Position numbers and translations under genes: made by a program
DNA from: a bacterium
Lineage (GTDB): Bacteria > UBP18 > UBA7526
Assembly: GCA_030616365.1 (NCBI GenBank)
Contig: JAUWXM010000019.1
Coordinates: forward strand, 1 to 15,175
DNA: 15,175 bases
Direction of reading: 5' to 3'
Notes under the pieces: model-generated
What the model was told of the DNA's origin: nothing
Database searches by the model: none
What the model saw: the letters and a program-made list of their open reading frames with translations, nothing else
Shown: positions 1-7,714 of the stretch, piece after piece
Layout of the letters: each line of letters opens with the position of its first letter
Position numbering within the stretch: the stretch's first letter is position 1

Positions 1-1
1 C

Positions 2-865
2 TTCTCTACCGGCCTGGGTTCTACAGACATTGCGGCAAGCATGATTTCTGGCAAGTTATGGTTTAAGGTTCCAGAGAGTGTAAAGATTATCATAAAGGGA
101 ATAATGCCAAAAGGGGTCTATGCCAAGGACATCATCCTCCATATAATTGGAGAATTGACCGCAGATGGAGCAACATATAAATCAGCAGAATTCACTGGAG
201 GAGTGATTAAGAATCTCTCTATGGAAGGAAGGTTTACTATATGTAATATGGCGGTAGAGATGGGGGCAAAGGCCGGGATAATGGAGGCGGATGAGAAGAC
301 TCTGAAGTGGTTGAAGAAGCATTCTTCGGGGAAAAAACCCAAGCCAGTAAAAGCAGATAGGGATGCCCATTATAGTGAGGTTTTGGAATTTGACATAAGT
401 AGCTTAAAGCCTCAGGTCGCAAAACCACACAGGGTGGACAATGTCTTTCCAATTGGCAAGGTAAAAGGAATAAAGATAGATGTTGCCTTCTTGGGAACCT
501 GTACCAATGGAAGATTAGAGGATTTAAAGGTCGCTGCTCATATCCTAAAAAGAGAGAGGATTCATAAGGACGTAAGATTCATCATTGCTCCGGCCTCAAA
601 AGAGATCTATCTGGAAGCTTTAAGAGAAGGAATAATTGAAATCTTCATCCGTTCTGGAGCAGCAGTGGTGGTTCCAGGTTGTGGCCCCTGTGTGGGAACC
701 CATGAAGGAATACCAGCAGATGGAGAGAACGTGATATCAACAGCAAATCGGAACTTCAAGGGAAGGATGGGCAATCCCAAGGCCTTTATCTACCTTGCCT
801 CTCCGGCTACCGTAGCAGCCAGCGCCCTGGAAGGGAAGATTACTGATCCCAGGAAATACCTATAA
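2..865 (+). CDS. leuC: 3-isopropylmalate dehydratase large subunit, 3' part (start lies before the window)
   Basis: This is an aconitase-family enzyme that isomerises 2-isopropylmalate to 3-isopropylmalate in leucine biosynthesis, in the cytoplasm with a small subunit (LeuD). The reading frame is open from the first bases, and the segment GSTDIAASMISGKLWFKVPE is typical of the family interior, so the start is upstream. Three [4Fe-4S] ligand cysteines are visible: one in LGTCTNGR (codon 500-502) and two in PGCGPC (first codon 680-682). The spacing C-x59-C-x2-C equals that of E. coli LeuC. The visible 287 residues fit the C-terminal part of the short (about 420 aa) LeuC2 type. That group also contains homoaconitases, so leucine specificity is likely but not proven. 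leuD, often the next gene, does not follow here. The stop is TAA at 863-865. Confidence 0.93.
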   Translation, partial: FSTGLGSTDIAASMISGKLWFKVPESVKIIIKGIMPKGVYAKDIILHIIGELTADGATYKSAEFTGGVIKNLSMEGRFTICNMAVEMGAKAGIMEADEKTLKWLKKHSSGKKPKPVKADRDAHYSEVLEFDISSLKPQVAKPHRVDNVFPIGKVKGIKIDVAFLGTCTNGRLEDLKVAAHILKRERIHKDVRFIIAPASKEIYLEALREGIIEIFIRSGAAVVVPGCGPCVGTHEGIPADGENVISTANRNFKGRMGNPKAFIYLASPATVAASALEGKITDPRKYL

Positions 866-869
866 TTGA

Positions 870-1115
870 GAAGAGTTTACAGTAACCAGCGAACAGTGAC
901 CAGCAAAACCATAGAATATAACGACGCGCTATGCTTGCCTCGTCTAATCATAGATTATCAGTATATCAGAACATCAGAATGAGAATTCAGAATACCAGAT
1001 TCAATTTTTTTTAATCTAACCCTCTGATAACTGGCCCTCTCTATCTGATAATCTGGTTATCTGATGCTCTTTTATTTTTTTACTGTAAACTGTCAACTGG
1101 TTACTGGTTACTCCG
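870..1115. repeat. Non-coding 7/8-base repeat region with nested inverted arms
   Basis: The gap between leuC and trpB is built largely from degenerate short repeats. Outer arms are CAG-rich heptads near 875-908 (such as CAGTAAC, CAGTGAC) and their complements at 1082-1112 (ACTGTAA, ACTGTCA, ACTGGTT). Inner arms are octads near 952-990 (TATCAGTA, TATCAGAA, CATCAGAA) and complements at 1023-1067 (CTGATAAT, CTGGTTAT, CTGATGCT). Perfect inverted pairs include GTTTACAGT 875-883 with ACTGTAAAC 1082-1090, AGTAACCAG 881-889 with CTGGTTACT 1097-1105 (and again 1104-1112), and AGATTATCAG 952-961 with CTGATAATCT 1045-1054. The whole region could fold as one long interrupted hairpin. No clear promoter was recognised in it. 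Its function is unknown: dispersed genomic repeat, attenuator-like leader, or terminator for leuC. Confidence 0.7.
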
Positions 1116-1132
1116 AACAAAGTGAGGCTGAG

Positions 1133-2320
1133 ATGTTACCCAATAGAAGAGGATACTTTGGAGAGTTCGGGGGGAGGTTCGTTCCTGAGACCTTAATGAA
1201 TGCCTTGGAAGAGCTGGAACAGGCTTATTCTTCGGCAAAGAGGGATGGAAGATTCCAGAAGGAACTCAAGTATTACTTAAGCCAATATGCGGGAAGACCA
1301 ACCCCTCTATACTTTGCCCAAAAGTTAACTAAGAAGTTAGGTGGGGCAAGGATTTATCTTAAGAGAGAGGACCTCTGCCATACCGGAGCCCATAAGATCA
1401 ATAATACACTTGGTCAGGGGCTTCTCACCAAGAGGATGGGAAAGAAAAGAGTCATTGCCGAGACTGGTGCTGGCCAGCATGGGGTGGCCACAGCTGTGGC
1501 CGCTGCTCTATTGGGCTTAGAGTGTGAGGTCTACATGGGAACAGAGGACATCAAGCGCCAATCCTTGAATGTCTTTCGAATGAAGCTATTGGGATCTAAG
1601 GTAATCCCGGTAAAGAGTGGCTTTCGAACCCTGAAGGATGCCATAAACGAGGCCTTAAGGGATTGGGTGACGAATATCAGGATCACCCATTACCTCTTGG
1701 GTTCTACGGTAGGGCCTCATCCCTATCCTGTAATGGTGAGGGACTTCCAATCTATTATTGGAAAAGAGACAAAAGAGCAGATATTAAAACAGGAAGGAAG
1801 GTTGCCAGACTATTTAGTAGCCTGCGTAGGAGGAGGAAGTAATTCATTGGGCCTCTTCCACCCCTTTTATAGGGATAAAAGAGTGAAGTTTATTGGGGTT
1901 GAGGCTGCTGGAAGAGGAATAAAGACCGGAAAGCACTCCTCACCCCTATTGGCAGGAAGCGTAGGTGTTCTGCATGGAAGTGAAAGTTACTTATTACAGA
2001 ATAAGGATGGCCAGATTAAGGAGACCCATTCCATCGCTCCCGGACTGGACTATCCCGGGGTGGGCCCAGAGCACTCTTTCTACAAAAAGATAGGAAGGGC
2101 GAAGTATGTTCCAATTACAGATAAGGAGGCCCTGAAGGCCTTTCTTTTACTCGCCCAGACAGAAGGGATTACCCCTGCCTTAGAGAGCGCCCATGCCTTA
2201 GCCTATGTGGTCAGATTGGCCCCAAAACTCTCGAAAAACAAGATAATCGTCATCAATCTCTCCGGCCGGGGAGACAAGGACGTCCACATCGTGGCAGAGG
2301 CCCTGGGAGTGAGACTGTGA
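1133..2320 (+). CDS. trpB: Tryptophan synthase beta subunit
   Basis: TrpB condenses indole with L-serine to give tryptophan, using pyridoxal phosphate, and works as an alpha2-beta2 complex with TrpA. The PLP lysine is K88 in HTGAHKINN and the catalytic glutamate is E110 in AETGAGQHG, one residue off the E. coli numbering (K87, E109). The phosphate-binding glycine loop CVGGGSN and the C-terminal LSGRGDKD are intact. I chose ATG 1133 (395 aa) because it begins MLPNRRGYFGEFGG like the family and has GAGG at 1124-1127 with a 5-base spacer. The frame is open further back to an ATG at 1064, but those 23 extra codons are translated repeat sequence. The stop TGA overlaps the GTG start of the next gene, suggesting translational coupling. 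trpA is not adjacent: it lies about 4.5 kb downstream, after the HEAT gene. Confidence 0.97.
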   Translation: MLPNRRGYFGEFGGRFVPETLMNALEELEQAYSSAKRDGRFQKELKYYLSQYAGRPTPLYFAQKLTKKLGGARIYLKREDLCHTGAHKINNTLGQGLLTKRMGKKRVIAETGAGQHGVATAVAAALLGLECEVYMGTEDIKRQSLNVFRMKLLGSKVIPVKSGFRTLKDAINEALRDWVTNIRITHYLLGSTVGPHPYPVMVRDFQSIIGKETKEQILKQEGRLPDYLVACVGGGSNSLGLFHPFYRDKRVKFIGVEAAGRGIKTGKHSSPLLAGSVGVLHGSESYLLQNKDGQIKETHSIAPGLDYPGVGPEHSFYKKIGRAKYVPITDKEALKAFLLLAQTEGITPALESAHALAYVVRLAPKLSKNKIIVINLSGRGDKDVHIVAEALGVRL

Positions 2321-5300
2321 AAAGGACTCTAATCTTCCTCATCTTGAGTCTATCATTAATAAGTGCTTCCATCACTTATGCTGATGAGATTGACAATCTA
2401 ATTAAGATTCTAAAGACGGGCACTGTAAAACAGCAAACATCGGCCATCTATACATTAGCCAAAATGAAAGACCCTCGAGCAGTAGAGCCGCTAATACAAA
2501 TATTAAGACAAGACAAAGGCTTATTGCGGGGAACCGCAGCTTATGCTTTAGGCCGCATTGGAGATAAACGAGCAGTAGAGCCTTTGTTGAAGGTATTAAG
2601 GGAAGTATTGGAAAGTGATTCTTCTGGTGGTAATAGCGAGCCAATAATCGGAGCATTGGGTACAATAGGAGATAAACGAGCAGTAGAGCCTCTTATAAAA
2701 ATATTAAGAAATGATAAAGAAAATATGTTTATACGAACACGAACAGTCTGGGCCTTGATGAATATAGGTGGGCAAAAAGCAGAAGAGGCTCTTAGAGACA
2801 TCCGAGCGAAGGATAAGGCTCCCGCAATACAGGAAACAACTAAACACGCATTAGCCAAATTAGATAGAGAGAAGATTCAGGCATTACAGAAGGTGGTAGA
2901 ACCTAAAATTGATAACATAATCAAATCTTTGGAGACAGGAACTCCAGAACAGAAAATAAAGGCCCTGAGAAAATTGAAATATGTAGAGGATCATCCACTA
3001 AAGAGTAAGGCAGTGAAATCAGTAATTAAGCTTTTGAATCACAGCGATATTCAGGTTCGTCAGGATGCTACTCAATCCTTAAATGCTTTTATGGAGAGTA
3101 AGTATGGAAAGGTGCGAAGACACGCAGCCCGGGCTATAGTAGGAAATCTGGGTGGTGACCCACGAGCGATTGAGCCACTTATAAAACTACTCGATGACCC
3201 AGATAGAAATGTAAAAAAGACGGTTTTGTTTGCCTTGGAGAATACCGCCCAGAAGGAAAAAGACAAAAGAATTATGTACGCCTTTCTAAAAGCACTTGAT
3301 ACCGATAGTTGGGATGTAGCGCGAGCAGCATCAGGAGGACTGGAAGTCTTTGGGACTACTGCTAAGGAACCAATGTTACAGATGTTGAAGACCAATCCCC
3401 CGCCAATGGTGCGAAGGTTCCTTTTACTTAATCTGGGTAGAGTCAGTGGAGATGAGATTCTTCCTTTACTGAAGAAATATACTGAGGACTCTGATCGTTG
3501 GGTAAGAGAGTATGCGGTAAGAGGAATAGGCACCAAGAGTTCAGAGAGAATTGAACTGTTAGAGTCGCTTATGAAAAGTAAGTATACCTATGTACGAAGA
3601 GAAGTCTTAGATGTCGCTGCCGAAGATAGAGAACATTCCCATCTTAGCATTTTTGTTCGGGGTCTGCAGGATAAAGATATAGAGGTAAGAACTGCAGCGG
3701 CAAAAGGTTTAGCAAAAAAGATTGACGATGAAGAGGCGAGCGGCTTTTTTATTAATTATCTTTTGAAGCCGGATGCTGATAAGGATGTAAAGAGGCTACT
3801 TATTACTTGGTTAAAGAATGATGTTCTTTCGAAGACTGAGAGAGTAACAGAATTGAGGGAAAATAAACGATTAGTCGAAACATTGGAGAAAGTACTGGTC
3901 ACAGATTCTGATAAAGAAATACGAACTCATGCGGCAACTTTACTAGGTAAGATTGGGGATAAAGACTCTGTTCCTGTATTAATAAAGGCATTAGAGGATA
4001 ATGAAACCTCTGTTCGCAGAACCGCTGCCTATGCATTGAAATGGAATAAAGACAAAAAAGTTATTATTTCACTCATTGATACTTTAAAAAAAGAGTTAAA
4101 CAAATATAAGTTAGGTCCAAGTCGTGATCGTGCCCACACAATATCCACTATTATTGGTGTTTTAGGGGAGGCAGACGATGATAGGGCAACAGATACTCTT
4201 ATTCAGACCCTTGAATATGACAAATTTAAAACTTCGGCAATTAGAGCTTTAGATAAATTAGAAGACCCAAAAAGCGCTAAGGCCCTGATTCCCCTCTTAA
4301 AAAAAGACATTGACCCAAGGGTTAGAATAGACTCTATGCGGGCATTGAGAAAGATCGAGGGAGAGAAAGCCACTCCTTATATTCTAGATGTCTTTGAAAA
4401 GGATACCAATCCCAAGGTTAGAAAAGTAGCTGCGGGGATTCTGGAATCAATTGGAGACGAAAAAGCAATAGGACCCCTTGAGGCAGCACTGAAGGATCCC
4501 AATAAGGAAGTTGCGAAGGCGGCTAAAAGAGCCTTGTTTAGAATAACGGGAAAGGATTATTCCTGGAAGGTTGTGAGTCCAGAGCAGTATGAGAAGAATA
4601 CTCAGAAGATTATAGAATTAACAGAGAAGATAAAAAGTGATAAGATTAGTGAAAGACAGGATGCGATGTTTGCCTTAAAAAAGCTAAAAGATGAAAGGGT
4701 AATAGAACCTTTACTCCTTGCCTTAAAGGATGAGAATTACGCCATGAGGGGTAATACTGCTTCGGCCCTAAGCAATATCGTAAAAAAGTTAGATAATCCA
4801 GAAGTTACCAGAAGGGTAATTCCGGAGGTGAAAAAGTTACTCAATGATGAAAAAGCCTATGTTCGTAAGAGAGCTTTCCATACTTTATGCACCATAGATA
4901 GCGAGGAGATGCTTCCCCTGGTTTTGGAGAAGATTAATAGCAAGGGTGAGAAAGTACAGTATGAAGGAGTGGATGCTCTTTCCAGGATGAAGAGCGAAAT
5001 TGCCCTACCGAAATTAGTGGAAATCTTACAAGATAAGAAGAGATCAAATAATGTCATAGATTCAACAGTTAGTGGAATATATCAAGTTATTTCCCGAGAA
5101 ACACGGGGAAGAATAAAAAAACCATTACTTAATATCGCCACCCAACCCCTTCTAGAGATTATTCAAGATAAGAGCAAAGAAGAAAGAACGAGAAGAGAAG
5201 CGGCTCGGATTATAAGATTAATGAAAGACCGCAACGCGGTTGAACCATTAATTGGTCTACTCACAGTTGAAGAAAATATAAGCATAAAGTCTGAACTCAT

Positions 5301-6792
5301 AGGGATTTTAGGAGGCCTGAAGGATAGAAGAGCCTTACCAATCTTAGAGGAACTGACAAAGGATGAATCAGCACATATACGAAGTCGGGTCGATATAGCA
5401 ATAAAGTCTATCTTGCCGCGCAGGGAATATGAAGCACGGGTAAAAGAGGCAGAAGAGGCGAAGAAGAAAGTTAAGCAATTAATGAGAGAGGGAAAGAAAG
5501 TCTATGCCCAAAAGAATGTCCCGGAAGCCGTTAAAAACTTTGAAGAAGCGGTTTCAACTTTAGAAAGGATTAGAGAAGAAAGACCGGAGAAATTTTCTCC
5601 GTCTGAACTATATCGACCCTTAACCTATTTAGCCTTTATTCACTATCTTGATTTAAAAGAGCCAGAGAAAGCTATTTCTTATCTTAAGAAACTGCTCACT
5701 TACTATGAAAAGAAAAAAGTAGCAAGCATGCAGGATTTTATCATTATGTATAGTAACTTCTGGATAGCCAAAATCTATGAGACAGAACTCCAAGATTATT
5801 CCAAAGCCCTTCCTCATTATGAGAAGTGTACCAATTATGCTTTACAGATGATGAAGGAAGAAGAAGAGAGTGAAGAGGCTCGCTACTTTTTCCTCCTGCC
5901 AGTCGCTCTGCCCCAGTATTATTACGATAACATCAAAGCAAATATTCTAAAGGAAAGAAGATATAAGATTAGACCTCTTAAGGTTGACTATCTAAGCTTT
6001 CGTGCCCTTCAATTTGGATCTCCTACCCTTTTTGATTACCTGCTTTTAGGAGAACCTTTCATAGAATTATTAATGACCTCAAAGGATCTATCTATATATG
6101 AGGAAAAGGGCAGGGAAGGGACAGTCAAATTATATCGGGAATTGGGAGAGAAATATTCTGGAACCTATACCGGGGCTCTCTTAAAATTCTATGCCCTAAG
6201 GTACTCTTATATCTATCTACCAAGTTTTCTAAAGTATGCTGAAGATTATGGATATGGTGAAGAAGACTTGAGCCAGAAAGAACTCGTAGAGGAAGAGAAG
6301 CGCCTATTTGAGCCATTCGCCTTGGATTTTATTAAAAAGTATCCAGATGATTTACTTACTCTTTATGTCAGGCTAAATCTGAAAGACTTTTATCAGGAAA
6401 GCGGGGAGAGGGTTAAAGAAAAAAAGATGGTTCAGACAATCAATGAGTTTACTTCTCAGAAGAATATTCAAGTAAGATTAGAGCCAGATAAACGCTATGC
6501 TACACCAGAGAAGACCTGGGAGGCCTTCCGAAAAGCACTAATGGAAGGAAATATTGAAGCTGCCCTCGATTGTATTTCTACCGGATCGAAAAAGAGGTAT
6601 AGGAAAGTATTTGAACAATTAGGCAAAGCAGGACTGAAAAAAATAGCTAAAGATATGGAGCCCATTCATAAAATTTCAGAGAATGAAGAGGTGGCAGAAT
6701 ATATCATCCTTAGGATTGAAAAGGGTAAAGAGTTTGCTTACAATATTTATTTTACAAATGAATTTGAAGAGTGGAAAATAGACGTGTTTTGA
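2317..6792 (+). CDS. Very large exported HEAT-repeat protein with TPR-like and C-terminal NTF2-like regions
   Basis: This 1491-residue protein begins with a signal peptide (KR, then a hydrophobic stretch, likely cleaved after TYA at residue 22), so it is probably periplasmic or surface-exposed. Residues about 25-1040 are PBS-lyase/HEAT-type alpha-helical repeats of roughly 31-36 residues, for example DPRAVEPLIQILR, DKRAVEPLLKVLR, DPRAIEPLIKLL, DERVIEPLLLALK and DRNAVEPLIGLL. A charged helix follows at about 1040-1065, then a TPR-like region (about 1060-1190: YAQKNVPEAVKNFEEAV, EPEKAISYLKKLL, DYSKALPHYEKC). Residues about 1396-1491 (TPEKTWEAFRKALMEGN to the final WKIDVF) look like a small NTF2/DUF4878-like domain. 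No catalytic motif was seen, so a scaffold or protein-binding role is inferred. The GTG start overlaps the trpB stop (GTGA), with GGGAG at 2305-2309 as ribosome site. The stop is 10 bases before trpA, so it must share the trp transcript. No function in tryptophan synthesis is evident. Confidence 0.9.
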   Translation: MKRTLIFLILSLSLISASITYADEIDNLIKILKTGTVKQQTSAIYTLAKMKDPRAVEPLIQILRQDKGLLRGTAAYALGRIGDKRAVEPLLKVLREVLESDSSGGNSEPIIGALGTIGDKRAVEPLIKILRNDKENMFIRTRTVWALMNIGGQKAEEALRDIRAKDKAPAIQETTKHALAKLDREKIQALQKVVEPKIDNIIKSLETGTPEQKIKALRKLKYVEDHPLKSKAVKSVIKLLNHSDIQVRQDATQSLNAFMESKYGKVRRHAARAIVGNLGGDPRAIEPLIKLLDDPDRNVKKTVLFALENTAQKEKDKRIMYAFLKALDTDSWDVARAASGGLEVFGTTAKEPMLQMLKTNPPPMVRRFLLLNLGRVSGDEILPLLKKYTEDSDRWVREYAVRGIGTKSSERIELLESLMKSKYTYVRREVLDVAAEDREHSHLSIFVRGLQDKDIEVRTAAAKGLAKKIDDEEASGFFINYLLKPDADKDVKRLLITWLKNDVLSKTERVTELRENKRLVETLEKVLVTDSDKEIRTHAATLLGKIGDKDSVPVLIKALEDNETSVRRTAAYALKWNKDKKVIISLIDTLKKELNKYKLGPSRDRAHTISTIIGVLGEADDDRATDTLIQTLEYDKFKTSAIRALDKLEDPKSAKALIPLLKKDIDPRVRIDSMRALRKIEGEKATPYILDVFEKDTNPKVRKVAAGILESIGDEKAIGPLEAALKDPNKEVAKAAKRALFRITGKDYSWKVVSPEQYEKNTQKIIELTEKIKSDKISERQDAMFALKKLKDERVIEPLLLALKDENYAMRGNTASALSNIVKKLDNPEVTRRVIPEVKKLLNDEKAYVRKRAFHTLCTIDSEEMLPLVLEKINSKGEKVQYEGVDALSRMKSEIALPKLVEILQDKKRSNNVIDSTVSGIYQVISRETRGRIKKPLLNIATQPLLEIIQDKSKEERTRREAARIIRLMKDRNAVEPLIGLLTVEENISIKSELIGILGGLKDRRALPILEELTKDESAHIRSRVDIAIKSILPRREYEARVKEAEEAKKKVKQLMREGKKVYAQKNVPEAVKNFEEAVSTLERIREERPEKFSPSELYRPLTYLAFIHYLDLKEPEKAISYLKKLLTYYEKKKVASMQDFIIMYSNFWIAKIYETELQDYSKALPHYEKCTNYALQMMKEEEESEEARYFFLLPVALPQYYYDNIKANILKERRYKIRPLKVDYLSFRALQFGSPTLFDYLLLGEPFIELLMTSKDLSIYEEKGREGTVKLYRELGEKYSGTYTGALLKFYALRYSYIYLPSFLKYAEDYGYGEEDLSQKELVEEEKRLFEPFALDFIKKYPDDLLTLYVRLNLKDFYQESGERVKEKKMVQTINEFTSQKNIQVRLEPDKRYATPEKTWEAFRKALMEGNIEAALDCISTGSKKRYRKVFEQLGKAGLKKIAKDMEPIHKISENEEVAEYIILRIEKGKEFAYNIYFTNEFEEWKIDVF

Positions 6793-6802
6793 GGATAGAA
6801 AA

Positions 6803-7597
6803 ATGAGTAGAATTAGTGAAAAGCTTAAGGAACTGAAAAAGAAGAAAAAGACGGCACTCATTCCTTTTATTACTGCTGGCGACCCGGATCTTAAGACTAC
6901 TAAAGCTTTGGTTCTGGAAATGGAGAGAAGGGGAGCGGATATCATTGAGTTGGGAGTACCCTTCTCTGACCCCATTGCCGATGGTCCCACCATTCAGGCG
7001 GCAGGTATCCGTGCTATGAAGCACAAGATTTCTCTAGAGGATATTTTAAAACTAGTTAAAGACTTGAGAAGGAAGACAGAGGTTCCCTTGGTCTTAATGA
7101 CCTATTATAACCTCTTCTATAACTATGGGATAGAGAGATTCGCTGTCCAGGCCAAAAAGAGTGGGGTAGATGGGGTGATTGCTGCCGACCTACCGGTTGA
7201 GGAGGCGAGTGAATTAAAAAAATATGCTAGAAAGAATAATTTAGACACCATTTTCTTAGCCTCTCCCACCAGTCCACCCCAAAGGTTAAAGTTAATTGCC
7301 AAAGAGACGAGAGGGTTTATCTATTATGTCTCCTTAACAGGAGTAACTGGGGTGAGAGAGGAGTTGGCAGAAGACCTCATCTCTTCTCTCAAGAGATTAA
7401 AGAGGCTCACCAAGAAGCCCATTGCTGTGGGCTTTGGGATATCGAAGCCAGAGCACATAAGAAAGATAAGAAGATACGCTGATGGGGCAGTAGTAGGAAG
7501 CGCCATTATCTCGGTAATTGAGAAGAACCTAAAGAGTAAAGACCTGGTGAAGAAGGTAGGGAATTTTGTTCGAAGGTTAGCCCAAGCCTGTTACTAA
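6803..7597 (+). CDS. trpA: Tryptophan synthase alpha subunit
   Basis: TrpA cleaves indole-3-glycerol phosphate to indole and glyceraldehyde 3-phosphate and channels indole to TrpB. The 264-residue product has the normal length of this TIM-barrel family. Catalytic E49 (in ADIIELGVPFSDP) and D60 (in PIADGPT) match the enteric numbering exactly. FITAGDPD, AADLPVEE, the loop-6 segment YYVSLTGVTG and the phosphate-binding GFGIS and GAVVGSAI are all present. The ATG at 6803 has GAGG at 6791-6794, overlapping the end of the HEAT gene, with an 8-base spacer. Together with the overlap at the trpB end, this makes trpB-HEAT-trpA a single tightly packed unit. The gene ends with TAA immediately before a self-complementary GC-rich segment. 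Confidence 0.97.
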   Translation: MSRISEKLKELKKKKKTALIPFITAGDPDLKTTKALVLEMERRGADIIELGVPFSDPIADGPTIQAAGIRAMKHKISLEDILKLVKDLRRKTEVPLVLMTYYNLFYNYGIERFAVQAKKSGVDGVIAADLPVEEASELKKYARKNNLDTIFLASPTSPPQRLKLIAKETRGFIYYVSLTGVTGVREELAEDLISSLKRLKRLTKKPIAVGFGISKPEHIRKIRRYADGAVVGSAIISVIEKNLKSKDLVKKVGNFVRRLAQACY

Positions 7598-7686
7598 AGC
7601 GGGTCCTGCCTCGGCATTCTCCGTTCGTGGGCCCCTCCGCCCGGTGTGGATCCTCCCACTCACAGAGATCTGCCGAGTCACCCGTT
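7598..7686 (+). other. GC-rich self-complementary segment (candidate structured RNA or terminator-like element)
   Basis: Directly after the trpA stop is an 89-base stretch clearly richer in G+C than its surroundings. It contains four nested complementary pairs in order: AGCGGGT 7598-7604 with ACCCGTT 7680-7686 (one G-U), CTCGGCA 7610-7616 with TGCCGAG 7671-7677, TCTC 7618-7621 with GAGA 7665-7668, and GTGGG 7627-7631 with CCCAC 7655-7659. A pyrimidine/T-rich run follows (about 7684-7697). It could be a trp-operon terminator, a REP-like or MITE-like repeat, or an RNA element acting on folC. I do not recognise a known RNA family. Confidence 0.5.
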
Positions 7687-7714
7687 TATTCCTTTTTGGT
7701 GTCCAAAATTTGTT

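Noticed and set aside
923..944. GACG/CGTC hairpin as a leuC terminator
   Set aside because: The stem is only four pairs with a large loop and no T-tract.
1064..1132. N-terminal extension of TrpB from an ATG at 1064
   Set aside because: The extra 23 codons are translated 7/8-base repeat sequence. The family N-terminus and a GAGG ribosome site both fit ATG 1133.
7646..7714. N-terminal extension of FolC from a GTG at 7646
   Set aside because: It would translate the GC-rich structured segment into a proline-rich peptide with no family resemblance. FolC proteins begin at the equivalent of 7715.
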